This document shows positions 41,861 through 53,400 of a stretch of 64,000 nucleotides of DNA, piece by piece; positions within the stretch are counted from its first letter, which is position 1; each line of letters opens with the position of its first letter. The notes beneath the pieces are model-generated. The model was not told the origin of the DNA, ran no database searches, and saw only the letters and a list, made by a program, of their open reading frames with translations. The DNA is from Gonocerus acuteangulatus (Eukaryota; Arthropoda; Insecta; Hemiptera; Coreidae), in NCBI GenBank assembly GCA_946811695.1, contig OX328128.1, positions 76,850,821-76,914,820 of the forward strand, in the 5' to 3' direction. Made by a program: the position numbers and the translations under genes.

Positions 41861-42304
41861 GAAAATATATTAGTCTTTCTAATGATAACATTCCACTTAC
41901 CACGATTTCGCAACCGTTTTACAAATATTTAACGAAATATACAAGAAGTTTGTTTTGCACGAGCTGTATAACAAATCACATTACTCAGAAGTGCTGCATA
42001 CCTAATTGAATTGTTTAAAATAACCTTTGGAAATAAAAAAATAAACAGGAGACCTTTTGCCTGGCAATGGAAAATCCTCTGATGTGTGAAGGAAACCGCT
42101 GAGGGAGGTCTTACGAAAGCATCAATTCAAAATCAACCAATAGTTTCATTAATGCTCAAACATCGGCCAATACTTTGACCAATGCACAAACATCGGGCAT
42201 TCTTGAATCCTCAAACATCCGCTAATATATTCACCAAAGAAAAACATTATCGACCAACGGACATACACGTTTGTGGCGAACTATTTTACAAACTGTTTAA
42301 TTTA

Positions 42305-42508
42305 GCCGTGAAGGTTAAGGCGTGAGCTCTTAACACTCCGTGCCAAAGGTCGTGGGTTCGATTCCCACTAGGGGTGGTGGCTTTTCTTTAGAAAAAAGAA
42401 AAGGCATCACCCCTATCCTGGCTAGAAAAGGGTGGTAACCTATAGATAACACGTCCTAAAATTCGTAGTTAATAATAAATGGGCGTTAAAATTTAAATAA
42501 ATAAATAA
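42305..42508 (+). repeat. tRNA-derived SINE family B (tandem-duplicated copy)
   Basis: The copy of 38503-38706 within the second duplication unit. Confidence 0.75.
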
Positions 42509-43055
42509 TGGAGCCGGTTTAAGAACATGATATCTTATCCCCATAGCAACGCAAGAGCGTATGCCGTCAAAATATGTACAATCGGAATTTGTATATTTGT
42601 TTATTAAAGCCATGCTTTTCAAAATTTGAAGGGTTTTCTAGTCTAAATATTAAATATGCTGTTTCATGTAGCATTTGCAAACTTCGTTATCTGCATGATG
42701 ACAGAAAATTCGCCGTGTTTTCACTACTAATCCATTGGGGATCAACGGCAGATTGTACTGTAAAAACCCGGTTCTATTTAAAAAGAAGTCAAGATTAACT
42801 TACTGAAATCTTGAACTGCACGCGGAGATTAAGGCAGATGCTGAAGAATTTCTTACACTGAAAAGTTCGAACAATTTGGAGTCCAAGGAATACAGTTGTT
42901 CCTCAAGCTGGCCTACACGAGAAGAAGTGATAGAAAGAAAAATGAAACGGAAGAAGGCTCGAGAGACAGCCAAAAGTAAGATTTTCAATAAATTAATAGA
43001 TCTCTTGATCATCCTCTCCCTTTCCTACCCACCATAACTATACCGACGAGTCAGT

Positions 43056-43622
43056 CATCGGACACTATCTGCTTAGTGTACTCTAATCTTGGTCTTCCTT
43101 TCCCATTCCTCCCTTCCCTTCTTCCTTCCATAACTTAATCCACGAGTCCTGCTCCAGTCTCTTCATCTCCACATAGTTCCTACAGCAGACATCGGACACT
43201 ATCTGCTTAGTGTACTCTAATCTTGGTGTTCCTCTCCTATTCCTCCCTTCCCTTCTTCCCTCCATAACTATACCCACGAGTCCTGCTCCAGTCTCTTCAT
43301 CTCCACATAGTTCCTTCAGCAGACATCGGACACTATCTGCTTAGTGTACTCTAATCTTGGTGTTCCTCTCCTATTCCTCCCTTCCCTTCTTCCCTCCATA
43401 ACTATATCCACCAGTCCTGCTCCAGTCTCTTCATCTCCACATACTTCCTACAGCAGACATCCGACACTATCTGCTTAGTGTACTCTAATCTTGGTCTTCC
43501 TCTCCCATTCCTACCTTCCCTACTTCCCTCCATAACAATACCCACTAGTCCTGCTCGAGTCTCTTCATCTCCACATAGTTTCTACAGCAGACATCCGACA
43601 CTATCTGCTTAGTGTACTCTAA
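43056..43622 (+). repeat. 134-bp minisatellite, four units plus a part
   Basis: Units start at 43056, 43190, 43324, 43458 and 43592 with CATC(G/C)GACACTATCTGC. Read on the minus strand each unit gives RLEYTKQIVSDVCCRNYVEM-KRLEQDSW, which resembles the C-terminal end of many insect LINE ORF2 proteins. So the array probably grew from a LINE 3' end. As 134 is not a multiple of three, no long frame results. Confidence 0.9.
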
Positions 43623-43691
43623 CAATGTACCGACAAAAACATTTATTTTATTTTTCTTTAGATTCTTTCTAATCATAAAAACCGTCTTTAG

Positions 43692-44034
43692 GTCCGGCTA
43701 CATTTATGACAGAAGGAACTCCCTATTCGGAGCAGTAAGACCTTCAGTTGTCAGTAATGATTCGAGCACACCGATGTCGCCAGCAGACAAGCTCATGTTC
43801 TCTCTCCACAAGTACTTCTCCGCCAGTGAGCTACCCTCCGTAGAGGATAAAGCCAACGACATACAGGATTTCAATGCCGTACACGCGCTCAAGGACTTCT
43901 GTGACTTGGTGAGGCAGCTGACTGGAGAAATACTTCTTGCAAGGAAGTTGGAGAACACCGCAATACTGGAGAATGCAGTGGAGGCTCTGAGGAAGGATGT
44001 GATCATCACGCCATCTACTGGAGGAGGAAGGAAG
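43692..44034 (+). CDS. Exon A of the plus-strand host gene
   Basis: Acceptor GTCTTTAG at 43684-43691 (an alternative TTTCTTTAG ends at 43661 and is also in frame) and donor GTAGGT at 44035. It encodes RSGYIYDRRN through KDVIITPSTGGGRK, 114 codons plus one base. The body is acidic and helical. The minisatellite ends only about 70 bases upstream. Confidence 0.7.
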
Positions 44035-46439
44035 GTAGGTCTCTTCCAACATAGGAAGGAAACCCCATATGATGGAACTGGTGAAATTGACCTGGCGAAA
44101 TGATGGCGGATCGAGTTTAAACATTTTGCAAACGGTTGACGAACAGAAACTAAGACTCACAAATGATGGTTACGTTTCGTGTTAAGGAAATATTAAAACA
44201 AATCATTAACAGACCAAAACAGTTTTGAGGTTTTCATATATTTTCTTAAATATCTCGAATACTTAAAGAAATTCATGGCAAGAGGGACATAGACATTCGA
44301 ATGGTAAGTATGTAAAGAATGTAATAACCAGTTAAGAAATCAATTGGAAAAAAAAAACCGCCCCAGCATTTCTTCATTTTTTAATTGACTTTTATAGTAA
44401 ATTGAATATTTCATACAAAGAAGATAAGTAAATGAGAAGCGTGTTTATAATTGAGCATTCCTCTAGAATGTACAAAGAGACAGAGGAAATAATTTCCACT
44501 TAGACTTGTGTACTGTTAGTTTCCTACACGTTTTTGCATCTATAATATCGTTTTTCTTCGAGATTAGTGGAGGTTAACATTTAAAAAATAAATATAAGAT
44601 TATTTTAAGCAACTTCTTCAGGAATGTGGGTTATGTTACCCACCTCTCTCAGGAATGTGCTTAGTTATGTTGCTCTTGGGTGAGGGACTTTTGGAGTAAC
44701 AACCAATGCAGAAATAATAAAAAGATCTTTGGTAAAAAACATGAGCTCAGATAATCCTCTGAGATTTACTAATCCTATTTGTCTATAGGGTTCTGTACTG
44801 AAATCTTGCCTCCGCCAGCGTGGCGAAGTGAGATGTCAGAGCCCCGGCGAGAGATTGGAGGAGCGGCTAGGGCCATTACTCAGCAGGAAGATAGCACAGT
44901 CCGTGGTATACAGGGCTGACAACATCGGATCAAAGGAGGAGTTGGACGAGCTGATATCCTACGTCAGTCAGCAGGTTCTGGATGGAATGGCGCAAAAAGA
45001 AGCCGAGACGAAGGGTGCTGTAGCTGGAGCTCTTAGTGTCTTTAGCAATGAGATAGTCTTCAAAGAGCGACAGATGAAGGAGGTAATGGCTTCTTATCTT
45101 ATCTTAGGGATACAAAGATAAATTCGTTGAAAGAGGTACCTGGTTACCAAAGCTTATGCGCAGGGTGTTTTTGCTGGAGGTCTGAGAGTTTTCAGCAATG
45201 AACTAGTCTTCAAAGAGCGACAGATGAAGGAGGTAATGGCTTCTTATCTTATCTTAGGGTTACTAAGATAAATTCGTTGAAAGAGGTACCTGGTTACCAA
45301 AGCCTATACGTAGGGTGTTTTTGCTGGAGGTCTGAGAGTTTTCAGCAATGAACTAGTCTTTAAAGAGCGACAGATGAAGGAGGTAATGGCTTCTTATCTT
45401 ATCTTAGGGATACTAAGATATATTCGTTGAATGAGGTACCTGGTTACCTAAGCCGATGCGTAGGGTATTTTTGCTGGAGGTCTTAGTGTCTTCAGAAATG
45501 AAATCATATTCAAAAAGTCCGTCACGCAGGAGCTGCATAACTAAGCACTTTCCTCAGAATTTTTGTAGTGTAGACTACATTACTGAATAATTTGCTGTAA
45601 ATAACCTATATAAATAAAACAAAAACATGAATAGTTCTGCTCATTTGCATTTCTTATGAGAACAGTTCAATTATTAATTTTGTAAATAAATTTGCTTCCA
45701 GAGTTATGTTAATATATGATACTGTACTACTTAATAAATACAAGTACACAAAAACTTCATTTTCCGTCTTTTGATCTGACGCAGGAACAGGATAGAGTCC
45801 CCAAAGTGGGAGATAGCGTTCCTCGCGGCGGCTTTGGGAACCTACGTCTGGCCGGCTAATTCCCATGAAACTGAGTTTAAAGTAAACCTCCCTTTCCAAT
45901 CGACCGATTTCCTTAATTTTTACAACAATTCTTTCTCATGAGATACCCATGACGTATACCGCGTTTCGTTACAATACAGCAGAAATTACGACCGGTATGA
46001 GTACATTAGTACTTTAGGTCCGGAGTAAACCCCCCCCCCCTCCAAATAACCCGATTTAGTTTATTTTTACAACCCATTTTTCTCTGTTGATTACCACCAC
46101 GAATAACGAGTTTCGTTGAAATGTAACATAAATTACGGCTGGTAGTGGCAAATTGGTAATGTGGGTCCGGAGTAAACCCCCCTTCTAATGAACCGATTTA
46201 GTTTATTTTTACAACGTATGTCTCTCTTTAGATCAACATAACGAATACCGAGTTTCGTTGAAATATAACAAAAACTACGGCTGGCATGGTCAAATTAGTG
46301 TTTTGGGTTCGGGGTAAACCCCCGTCCCGGTGGACCGATTTTGGTGGTTAACGAAATCGTTCAATCGTTTGCTAATTGAACGCTATATACCAAGTTTCGT
46401 GAAGAAAAAACAAAAACTCTGGCCGCTATCGTGTTAACA

Positions 46440-46510
<71 letters not shown>

Positions 46511-47415
46511 TTTAACGGGGGTCATATTCGGTGCCTACGAGGTAGGATCGATGGAGATTTGAAGAAATTTTTCAAAAATTCCGTCATGAGTGCAACCTCA
46601 ATAGCTACTTTCCTTCGGAGGAAAGTGCTAAAAGGAACATATAGAAGACTTAGTAGCTTCACATCTTATTTGAGGAATGCAGAGATAAGTTTGTTGAATG
46701 AGCTCCATGACTAATAATGGCAAGACGAAGGTGACTATTGCTGGAGTGCCTTCAGCAATCAGATTGTCTTAAAAAAAAAACTACAGATGAAGTAGGTTCT
46801 TATCTTATCATTGGGATGCTGACTCGAATCCAGTTCCTGGCTGGTCGTGATAGTAAGTAGGTGGTAATTCTCACAGATTTCATAGTAAATAGGTAATATC
46901 TCTTTATTATGATAGCTGAACAACATAAACTGACTAGAGTCTTTTGTTTAAATAAGGCAATCTAAGTTCCATATGTTTTTACATGCGACTCTAGCGGATT
47001 TTCTCAGAACTACTCACTCCACACATATCGAACTAGTATTTCTAAAGTGACACAACTCAAAATAAAACTCAACTGAAAAGGTGTCACTCTTGTCTATGTA
47101 GGGGCCTTAGGATTAAAACTGGAAGGGTGACAGAAGTGCCCTCTGGTGTACAAGCTCTTAAGCTAGGAACATACAGTTTTGATGATTGATAAAGATATAT
47201 TTACCATGTCTTTCATAGTCATAACTATGACTGTGTGAATAAAACCGATTTTTCAGTTGTGTCACTTCAGAAATACTAGTGCGATATTGTACTACCAAAC
47301 AGGTCGGCCTCATTCAGAGATATGTAATTCCGTTGAAAGAGCTCCCTGGTTAACCATGGTTCTTCAGAAACGTTGAGAGCATCTCCTCAAGACTATGGCG
47401 ATCGACCTGCCATAA

Positions 47416-47450
<35 letters not shown>

Positions 47451-50400
47451 TTCTACTAGTGTTATCATTAAACCGTACAAACACGAATAGAACAATTCTC
47501 GCTGCCCCACAAGTTGTCTGTTGAAATTTAGTATATAAATGCATTGTATAATTTGAAAGGTCAAGTTTGATAACCAATAGAATTGCCCATCGGACCAAGT
47601 TATTTTTTGGGCTAATTCCGCGACAAAAAATTTTAGCGCTTACGGTTTTGTGCTACTATGCCTCCAGGTACACGTGTTATAAGTACTCGTGAAACCATTT
47701 TCAATTTCATATTTTATAACCGCTTTCGAGAAGAAAGAAAACAAACTGGGGAATCTAATGAAACCATTTTAAACGGAATATTCGGATATATTCTTGTATA
47801 TCTTGAGACTGAGAAATCGTAGGATATTTAAAGCACATTTGGAAGATTATTAAATTTCCTACAAAAATAATTTGTATGCAAATTTTGATAAAGCGATTCA
47901 TTTGGAGAAATCTGTATTTAAAGGGACTAATCTCGCTTTATGGTGGTGTAAGTTTCCTGTTGTGCCTAAGATCTTCCTTCTCATTAATTAAGAGATTTCA
48001 TTTTACATTTTTACACGTGCTTACATCAGGACAAAACATTAACTGGTTCAATTATATGTTTTTCAAATGACACCAGGGATAAGAACAGAAACGCGCTTAG
48101 ATGACGCGGTCAGACTTTTCCAATTCTAGCCGATAAACCCAAATCTTATTGCAGTGATTACCTTTCTGAAGAATATGAACAGCATACGGGTCATTCCATG
48201 GCAAATCAACACACTTTTTTCCCTCACCATTTCGGATTGTGATGAAATTTGGTACATCGGTTACATTCATAGGGAATAAGAAAACCACCAAATTTCAGCT
48301 TAATATCTCAAACGGTTTCCAAAATATGGCCTTGTAAAGTTTGTCAAAACCTGTCAAAATCGCTCTGCAGTACATCATTTAAAAGATCAGAACTCCTCTC
48401 CTATTTATGTTAAAAACATGGAAAAGGTGTCATTTTTTAGCTCTTTATATGTCCTTTCGAATGATGTGTAACACATGATAGATTATTGGAACATAATTTT
48501 TTTTTTAAATCAGAAATAAAATTTTAATTTTAAATATTTTTAAAAACGCATTTTTAAAAATTTTCAAAAATTTATATAAATTAGGTTGAATCACCAGTAT
48601 TTAGTATACCAAGTTTGATAATGGGATGAGAATGGGTTCATAGTCAAAAAAATCTTTTATTATTGGCGGTTTCTTACAATATCTAAGTGTTTTAGTATAA
48701 AACGCAATACAAATTCCCTGAATGAATACAATCTAAGGTAAAATATTATAACACTTATTTGGATGCCTAAATATTTTTAAAAACGCATTTTCAAAAATTT
48801 ATATAAAATAGATCACATTATTACTAATTAATATACCAAGTTTGATTATGGGATTGCAATGGGTTCTTATTCAAAATAATTTAGAACCGAAGGCAGCTTT
48901 GTACTAATTTTACGTATTTTTAAACATAAAAACTCTTTGATACATAATTTTAAAATTAAACTCAAACATTACCATTGCATATGTTTTAATTCAATTTAAT
49001 TATTTTAATTACAAAGTGAAAAAGTGGTTGAACATTGTATAGTCAAACCTACATGAGGTCTACATGTGTTTGAGGTAGTCGGTTAACATTTCATTCATTC
49101 TTAAAATTTCCCCTTTGGATAAGATGTAAATTCCTCCTGTTAGAATTGTTGGATTCACTTTACACAATGCATCATTAAATGGTAGCCTTAAGACATGGGG
49201 TCTTCTTGGATAGCTAAATGACGGAGAAGGTCCTTTAGGATGAAGGAAGGAACTTTTAGTTCATCTTCGTCTTCGTTTTTGTCGATTATATACGCAAGCC
49301 ACCAGCTAGAGTTGTAGGCTACGCTAATATAGTCATTACAGTCTGCAAAGATCATTTTGTCTGTTGGTGGTGATATTGATACTTGAGAAGAAACTGTTGA
49401 TTCTGAGAAGATTTTCACAGATAACTTATTTTTGCTTGAGGCATCAGGTATAAAGCTATGGTATTGTCGAGTTCCCTGTATTGTCAGTGCTTCACTAAAC
49501 CGTTTTTTCAAAAATCGATCTGCCAAGACATAATCTTCTTGCGTCCCGTAATCAAAATGAATGCCAGAAATATTTACAACTGACCATTCGTACAATTCGT
49601 GTGGTGTTAATATTTGGTTCTGAAATGGTCGTTGCAAACTAGCTTTTGCAGCTAATCTTTTGACGGTGCCACCAAGTCCATCATTTGGGCCCTTACCATG
49701 GGCAGTGGCAAAAAAATGCCATTCAACTTCAATGCCAAAATCTCAAAAAATGAAATTCTTTTTGTTCTTGTATTGAGCTGCACATCCATCAGAAAAATAA
49801 ATGAACTTTTGCAGAACTTCTCCAAACTTAATGGTCAAAAAATGAACAAGCTTCTTTTGAAAACTGTACACGGCAACATTGTTGTGTTCAAGACATTCTG
49901 AAATGATTACATACTATTACTTACCGGACAACATGACTGAACTACTCTCAGATAAAAGCCATTATATAGACAAGATATATACATATTTAAAAAATACAAA
50001 TATATTTAACAAACTGTGACGATACGTCACATAATAAGATCCTCTATTTACGTATCTGTCTAACATTATTTGTACAGGTAATCTGAAAACCAGATATATC
50101 TATCTTTGAGAATAATATTACACCAATCTATTTCAAGCATTAACTAAATCTGAACATAAACAATACAGACACAAACTAAACTGTTTGCTATGAACAAATT
50201 GCAGCATTAAATACATTTTAATTGGTAAATTACTGTGTAGCGAAAAACAATAACAATAAAAACAAGCAATGTAGTAATAACGTGCAATATTAGTATATGG
50301 ATAATGATAAGGAATAATGTAATAATAATGATGTGTAATATAAGTATATATATAATAATAAGGAATAAATGTAATAATAAAAATATTAATGAATAAAATA

Positions 50401-53400
50401 ATTATATAGATATAATAATGTAAGCTATAAGTCTATAGATAATAATAATGTATAATGTATGTATAATGTAAATATAAACAATATGGATATAGTGCAATAA
50501 TATACGCATATGTATATATGTGTGTGTATGTGTATGAATTCTGTAATCATGTCATCATCATTTATTGCCAAATCATCATATCTCCATTTATTGTTAAATC
50601 ATCATTTATTGTAATCACTGTTATTATCATTTATGTAATCATCATTTATTTTGTAATCATGTAATCATCGTTTATCGTTATAGAGTATATCGCTAAAAAC
50701 TGCGAAACTTTTAATAAATAAATAAATAAATAAATGATTACATAGCTTAAATGTTTGCGTTTACCCTCTTCTCTGTAATAAATTAAGAAAGGATGTACTG
50801 TAGCTTGTTCACTAACCCAGTGATAACTTTGTGCTTCATTTTGCACAATCATGCTGTAATTTTCTGCAAAATCCAGTGTTATGACGAACTCACAGGAGTT
50901 TAAATTGTCTTTTACCTTGTTCAGGTATAAACTTTGTTGCTTTGCAACAAAGTCATGTCTAATTAAAATCTCCAACTTGCTGCAAAACATGTCAATGAAT
51001 TCGGCTGATGATTTCACTATAGTCTCTAAAGAACATCGGTCAACAGATATCCATTGCCTGAATGTCACTTTTTCAATTAGGTTTTCTTCAAATGATTGCT
51101 CTAGGATCTGTCTAACTTCTTCTCCTCTTGGACATGACGAACATTCATTCATTAAGCACTCTAATGATGGTGGATTGCATAACATTTTTGCCATGCAGTG
51201 CTTGTATGTCTGCAATTCATTGTTAGTTATTGTTCCTAGTTTGGCATTTTCAATCATTAATTTGATATTCTGATGTGTTGTACACACACATACTGCATGA
51301 GTACCAGTTGGTCCAGCTAATATGCAATGCTTAGGTCGCAGCTCGGCAAATTTTGAAAAACCTATCTTAGTGAAGGGAAATTCACTTTTATAAAGAGCGT
51401 ACGCCTCTTTGAGGTTGCATAAAATAAGTCTTTTTGAGACTTTAGTCTTGTTTCCACTTTGGTCAACTACGGTGAGGCAGTCCTTTATTCCTGGCATAAC
51501 TCTACTAATCTCATCATTTTCATAGAAGTCACGGACATTTTGAATTACTTCATTTGGCAAACTTTTACCAGGTTTAGGGTTTGGGCTTTCTAAAATTCCT
51601 TTTTCTCGAAGTATTTTCTTTGACTGACGCACCATGTAGTTTGTAGCATTAAACTCGCGCATTATTTTCCTGATGCCCCAAGCATTTGGAATACAAGTTA
51701 AAATCATTAACTTTTTCTTCCTTCTGGTTGCATTGGAAAACTGAATTTTTAGATTTTGTAAAACAGAATAATTTAAATCTTCCTGGTTGTCATCATCTGA
51801 CTCGGAATTTCTTAATACAAAAAGCATTTTTTACATAGCGGAATCTATTTTTTTAAACTTATTTGCCGAATAAGATTTTAATTTAATTTTGGTAATACTG
51901 AAGGAGAGTGTCCTCAGCACCGATTTTCTTCAAAATTTGCAATATAACGTATTTTGATGCACTAAACACGAATCAGTTGAAAAAAAAAGTTGCTCGCAAC
52001 TAGGAAAGAAGTTATTAAGCACTAAAGTTCACTGTTATGGAGGTTATAAAAGACGGGGTAAACAGCTTATATGTAAACACACGCATGCGCAATAGTCCTT
52101 AATGACGAAGTGGAATTGAAATTTAGACTCACCTGTGGTAGCTGACTTGGTCGTAAACTGTCGCTTTTGGGTATACGTGCTATGCGTTTCCGCTCGCTCA
52201 AGAAGATATCAAAACCCCTAGTCAATCCAACTCGCAGAAATGAAAAGAATTCTATGCCCAAAAGTCGTCTAAGGCATTCTTCTAATCCTCCTAGACATAT
52301 TCAGACGCGATGTTCGGTGGATATAAGTCCGCAATCGCACCGAAAAAAGCATTTATGCGCATTATCACTTCATTTATGCGCATTATCACTTAATTTATGC
52401 GTATTATCACTTCATTTTTATTGAACACTTTCTACAAAAAAACTGTAATAACGATAACAATAACAAGCTTAGAGGGAATTAGAGAAGCTTAGAAGGAACA
52501 AATCATAAAGGCATTAGCTAATTATTAAGGGATTTATTTTATATAATACTTTTCAGGGGCGAAAATGTTTCATTATTTAAAAAAATGTTTCTGAATAAAT
52601 AAGTGTTGGTAAATTTTAATAATTGATAGTTAATTTCAATTACACTTCTTCATTAAGGACTATTGCGCATGCGCGAGTTTACAAGTACGTTGTTTATGCG
52701 ATCGTTTGTAACCTTCATAACAGTGAACTTTTTTTTTAAATAACTTCTTTCCTAGTTGCGAGCAACTTTTTTTCTCAACGGATTCGTGTTTAGTGCATCA
52801 AAATACGTTATAGTGCAAACTTTGAAGAAAATCGGTGCTGAGGACACTCTCCTTCAGTTTTACCTTAATTTTTTTATAAACAATAGGTGACTCACCAAAC
52901 TCTTTTAGAGAAGTGTTAAGTGATTCAAGAACATGCGATGACTCCGCCTGAAAACTGGGATCACAATCTATTAATGTCTCTTCAGGTTCTTGGACTTTGT
53001 TTGAAGGATTATTTTCATTTCTAATTGCTGAAACTTCTTTTCTGCATGCATCACAAATCTTTGACTTCTTTGAAATGTTTGGGTAAAAACTACGAATCCA
53101 GGCAGTGACAGTTCTTAAGGTTTTTTTTCCCCCTTTAATTAAGTTATGAGTTTTTTTTAAAGGATTGCAATATTGTCTATTAAAAAATGTGTCTGCCATT
53201 TTTCTCCTCGTGAAAAACTACTTTTCCTGATTCTGTTTGTTTTTTTATCACTGGATAATATATATAATTCAAAACTTAATAAACTTTAATGAAAAAAAAC
53301 TAGGAAGTACTCTACTAAAAATATAAATGACTTGTGTGCACCACTGACTTCAACTGCAAACTGAACAAAATTAGAAACTGAATTGCGAGTGGGCATGATC

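Larger units (their letters stand above)
39256..43057 (+). repeat. 3802-bp tandem duplication, second copy
   Basis: Head-to-tail copy of 35454-39255, followed directly by a 134-bp minisatellite. The transposon at its left end lacks its 5' half, so the duplication happened after that insertion. It may be a genuine young duplication or two haplotypes joined by the assembler. Confidence 0.95.
49056..53199 (-). pseudogene. Transposase-like gene of the long-TIR element, broken
   Basis: Starts ATG at 53199 (MADTFFNRQYCNPLKK), with an N-terminal CxxC (KICDACRK) and an acidic Ser/Glu region. After the nested MITE comes KIKLKSYSANKFKK, an in-frame TAA at 51833, then the central part to about 50764 (CIPNAWGIRKIMREFNATNY; TKIGFSKFAELRPKHC; CVCTTHQNIKLM; VITLDFAENYSMIVQ). 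A GT..AG intron (to 49918) is inferred, and the last exon has IYFSDGCAAQYKN, a TGA, HFFATAHGKGPNDGLGG, DYGTQEDYVLADR and a C-terminal segment shifted by one frame that ends near 49056. The invariant-looking acidic residues in LDFAENYS and FSDGCAAQYKN suggest a DD(E/D)-type catalytic site. From memory, similar proteins occur in cnidarian, crustacean and aphid genomes as uncharacterised proteins. Two stops, a frameshift and an insertion make it a pseudogene. Confidence 0.65.

Noticed and set aside
43056..43622. CRISPR-like array of regular repeats
   Set aside because: The 134-bp units are contiguous without spacers and the DNA is eukaryotic. It is a minisatellite.
50881..51273. 130-codon plus-strand frame
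   Set aside because: Antisense shadow of the transposase-like gene, whose motifs lie on the minus strand.
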